Of a stretch of 64,000 nucleotides of DNA, positions 62,254 through 64,000 are shown one piece after another; the first letter of the stretch is position 1, and each line of letters starts with the position of its first letter. This DNA is from Alphaproteobacteria bacterium (GTDB lineage: Bacteria > Pseudomonadota > Alphaproteobacteria > JAQWUY01): the NCBI GenBank assembly GCA_029250225.1, contig JAQWUY010000018.1, positions 21,652 through 85,651 on the forward strand, read 5' to 3'. The notes beneath the pieces were generated by a model. The model saw nothing but the letters and a program-made list of their open reading frames with translations, did no database searches and was not told the DNA's origin. The translations under genes and the position numbers were made by a program.

Positions 62254-62282
62254 TATATAAATAAATTTTAACATTTTGTCAA
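62254..62282 (-). promoter_or_regulatory. Strong sigma-70 promoter for rpmI-rplT
   Basis: On the minus strand, a perfect TTGACA (62277-62282) and TATATA (62254-62259) are 17 bases apart, followed by the structured leader. Confidence 0.75.
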
Positions 62283-62326
62283 GAAATAAAAGCTTTATTC
62301 TATGTTATGAGGTAAATTGCTTTATT

Positions 62327-62938
62327 TTATATTTTATCGTATTTTTTTCCGAAAAATATACTCATAATAGTTTTAAATATAATTAAAAGATCATAAATAA
62401 AATTTCTTTTATCAACATATTCTTCGTACATAGCAATTTTTTTAGGTAATAATACATCAATATAATATTGTTGAGGATCATCAACACCTTTTAATAATTC
62501 TTCTTCGTTTCTAAATATAATAGATGAATTACCCGTAATCCCAGGGCGAACTGAATAAACCTTGTCCCAGTGTGTTTTATAATATTGCAATCGCGATTTT
62601 AATTCAGGGCGAGGGCCAACAATTGACATATCACCTTTTAATACATTAAACAATTGTGGTAATTCGTCTAGTTTAGTTTTTCGCAAAAATTTACCGATTT
62701 TTGTAATGCGAGAACTATCGCCTAAATCAGCAATATCTTTTTCCACTATACGATTAGTCATTGTGCGAAGTTTATACATTGTAAACATCTTGCAATTTTT
62801 ACCAACTCGTTGTTGTTTGTATATTATGGGTAAACCATCAGTAATTATAACTAGAATTGCAATAATAACAAAAACTGGTGATAAAATAATAATTGCCAAT
62901 GCTGACAAAATTATATCAAATAACCTTTTTAAAAACAT
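62327..62938 (-). CDS. Undecaprenyl-phosphate sugar-phosphate transferase (WcaJ/PglC family)
   Basis: This 203-residue initiating enzyme of a surface glycan loads a sugar-1-phosphate onto undecaprenyl phosphate. Its short, single-reentrant-helix form matches PglC-like members: MFLKRLFDIILSALAIIILSPVFVIIAILV, then QQRVGKNCKMFTMYKLRTM, LRKTKLDELPQLFNVLKGDMSIVGPRPEL and RPGITG. The catalytic Asp-Glu pair lies in KLDELPQ. Sugar specificity is unknown. The GT2 gene upstream on the same strand and the dehydratase at 48892 suggest a common glycan. Confidence 0.94.
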   Translation of the reverse strand: MFLKRLFDIILSALAIIILSPVFVIIAILVIITDGLPIIYKQQRVGKNCKMFTMYKLRTMTNRIVEKDIADLGDSSRITKIGKFLRKTKLDELPQLFNVLKGDMSIVGPRPELKSRLQYYKTHWDKVYSVRPGITGNSSIIFRNEEELLKGVDDPQQYYIDVLLPKKIAMYEEYVDKRNFIYDLLIIFKTIMSIFFGKKYDKI

Positions 62939-62993
62939 TCAATCAATCCAAAAAAAATTATTGTAGAGATATCAAAATATTCTTTTTTCATTT

Positions 62994-63734
62994 TTATATC
63001 CTTTTTAAAACAGCGTTAATTATATATTTAACAAAACAAATCATAGCGCTTATTTTATTAATATATGGTTGTTTCATATATATTTTAAAATTAAGAAGTG
63101 CCATATCAATTTTATTGTTCGAAACTTGATTTTTATGCAAACGATATGATGCCATAATTTTGTCCATACCATATATCGAATAGCCCTGCCCTAACAAATC
63201 AATCCAAAATGCACAATCTTCGCGCCTTTCAACGGGTGGAAAATATTGTTTACCCATTGTTTTTATATTTAACATAACTGTATCCATACTAATACAAGTA
63301 TTGCTCATATATGATTTAAGGGTAAATTGTTTTAATGGTAAAACCGTTCCTTTTATTTTATTGCCGGTTTCATCAATATAATCATAACCGTGACTGGAAA
63401 CATCACAAATATTATTTTGCATAAATTGTAATTGTGTTTTTAACTTATCTTTTGTCCAAACATCGTCACTATCTAAGAAACAAATAAAATCACCAACGGC
63501 TTTTTTTATGCCAATGTTTCTTGCACAAAATGCACCCGTGTTTTTATCAGTTTTAAAATATTTAATGCGATTATCCTTTTTTACATATGATTTTATAATC
63601 TTAGCAGTGTCATCAGTTGAACAGTCATCAACAATTAAAAGTTCCCAATCTTTATATGTTTGTGCCAATACAGAATTGATCGTTTCAATAATATATTTTT
63701 CACTGTTATATGCAGGTATTATAATTGAAATCAT
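62994..63734 (-). CDS. Family 2 glycosyltransferase
   Basis: The 246-residue GT-A fold enzyme begins MISIIIPAYNSEKYIIETINSVLAQTYKDWELLIVDDCSTDDT, typical of GT2. The metal-binding FLDSDDVW is near 90, and RREDCAFWIDLL follows near 170. There is no membrane helix except a weakly hydrophobic C-terminus. GGAAGG precedes the ATG. It lies 55 bases upstream of the sugar transferase and probably extends the same glycan. Confidence 0.93.
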   Translation of the reverse strand: MISIIIPAYNSEKYIIETINSVLAQTYKDWELLIVDDCSTDDTAKIIKSYVKKDNRIKYFKTDKNTGAFCARNIGIKKAVGDFICFLDSDDVWTKDKLKTQLQFMQNNICDVSSHGYDYIDETGNKIKGTVLPLKQFTLKSYMSNTCISMDTVMLNIKTMGKQYFPPVERREDCAFWIDLLGQGYSIYGMDKIMASYRLHKNQVSNNKIDMALLNFKIYMKQPYINKISAMICFVKYIINAVLKRI

Positions 63735-63767
63735 TACTAGCCTTCCATATTTACTATATTAATTTAA

Positions 63768-64000
63768 TTAATCTTTATATTTATTCTTTTTAAAATAAAT
63801 AGCATTTACATATTCATATAAATTGTTATATTTTTTTTTATTAAATATATACTCAATAAATAATTTACTACGAATTTGATACCAAAGCCACGATTTAAAT
63901 TTATTACCCCTTATAATAGTACTTTCAAATTCGCCTGTTGTAATAATATTTGGTTTTATAACCGAAACATTTCCTAAATTACTTAATAATATCGGGTAAT
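63768..64000 (-). CDS. C-terminal part of an unidentified gene running out of the window
   Basis: Seventy-six codons before the stop at 63768-63770 are open to the right edge. Readable pieces include LLSNLGNVSVIKPNIITTGEFES, KFKSWLWYQIRSKLFIEYIF and a Lys/Asn/Tyr-rich end. It is upstream of, and co-directional with, the GT2 gene. It resembles the C-terminal tail of a GT2-type glycosyltransferase only weakly, so I leave the family open; the context suggests surface polysaccharide synthesis. Confidence 0.6.
   Translation of the reverse strand, partial: YPILLSNLGNVSVIKPNIITTGEFESTIIRGNKFKSWLWYQIRSKLFIEYIFNKKKYNNLYEYVNAIYFKKNKYKD

Noticed and set aside
62200..62255. GC-rich stretch before rpmI as a tRNA gene
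   Set aside because: No acceptor stem, T-loop or anticodon arm can be folded; it lies between a promoter and rpmI and fits a leader better.
62940..62993. T run and upstream ATG near 62990 as a frameshift-split start of the sugar transferase
   Set aside because: Family members begin MFLKRLFDII-like, which matches the ATG at 62938, so no extra N-terminal part is needed.

Overview
The window looks like a chromosomal segment of an AT-rich alphaproteobacterium. By eye it is clearly below half G+C, with long A/T runs between genes. The assignment rests on gene families and gene order: rpsU beside a COQ9-family gene, rpmI-rplT-pheS-pheT, ispH-thrB-rnhA, hflK-hflC next to a ThiE-like gene, efp and suhB, fabI-aroC, ftsE-ftsX-ydcF divergent from a zinc-ribbon gene, a DUF3035 lipoprotein near lspA, and a DksA with a one-cysteine zinc-finger remnant. 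TAA, TAG and TGA all end genes, so the ordinary bacterial code applies. Lysine, threonine, branched-chain amino acid, chorismate, pyrimidine, fatty acid, lipoate, folate, flavin, isoprenoid and ubiquinone genes are all represented. That is not an extremely reduced symbiont, although the AT bias and a BacA/SbmA peptide transporter are compatible with a host-associated life. I saw no tRNA or rRNA gene, insertion sequence, prophage or CRISPR array.

Layout. 0-5 kb: the 3' part of bacA/sbmA, a beta-barrel porin, lysA with a small lipoprotein, and an EamA transporter. 5-17 kb: putA, pepP, ydcF-ftsX-ftsE, a zinc-ribbon membrane protein, yebC, folD, and a large outer membrane receptor-like protein. 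17.2-17.8 kb: a 559-bp gap holding decayed copies of the receptor gene's start. 18-31 kb: aroC-fabI, yggT, ilvE, a YgjP-type metallopeptidase, ferritin, suhB-efp-thiE-like-hflC-hflK, a glycine-zipper lipoprotein, gap, tkt, a small coiled-coil protein, zapA and 6S RNA. 31-44 kb: a small secreted protein, a SYLF protein, a ubiH-type monooxygenase, ftsK, rsmD, an MFS and an EamA transporter, an M23 and an M3 peptidase, a cyclophilin, tadA and an rluB-type synthase. 44-57 kb: mutL, pgi, DUF3035, lspA, ribF, a nucleotide-sugar dehydratase, lipB, dksA, rnhA-thrB-ispH, pyrC, ygfZ, rpsU and COQ9. 57-64 kb: dgkA, pheT, pheS, rplT, rpmI, then the start of a surface polysaccharide locus (initiating sugar transferase, GT2 glycosyltransferase, a truncated gene).

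Most of the content is ordinary housekeeping. The least ordinary signal is at the two outer membrane protein genes. Upstream of each lie degenerate duplicates of that gene's own ribosome-binding site, start codon and signal-peptide codons: one copy at the porin, and at least two plus a fragment at the receptor. The start codon is lost in each copy I could align. A near-consensus promoter lies upstream of the receptor copies, so they would sit inside a roughly 350-nt leader. The receptor itself lacks an obvious plug domain and carries an internal duplication near its N-terminus. Other points of interest are a 6S RNA behind zapA, an rpmI leader with alternative pairings, a rplT-pheS junction where terminator and promoter overlap, a GAPDH with a chloroplast-like coenzyme-site signature, and a possible leaderless ftsK.
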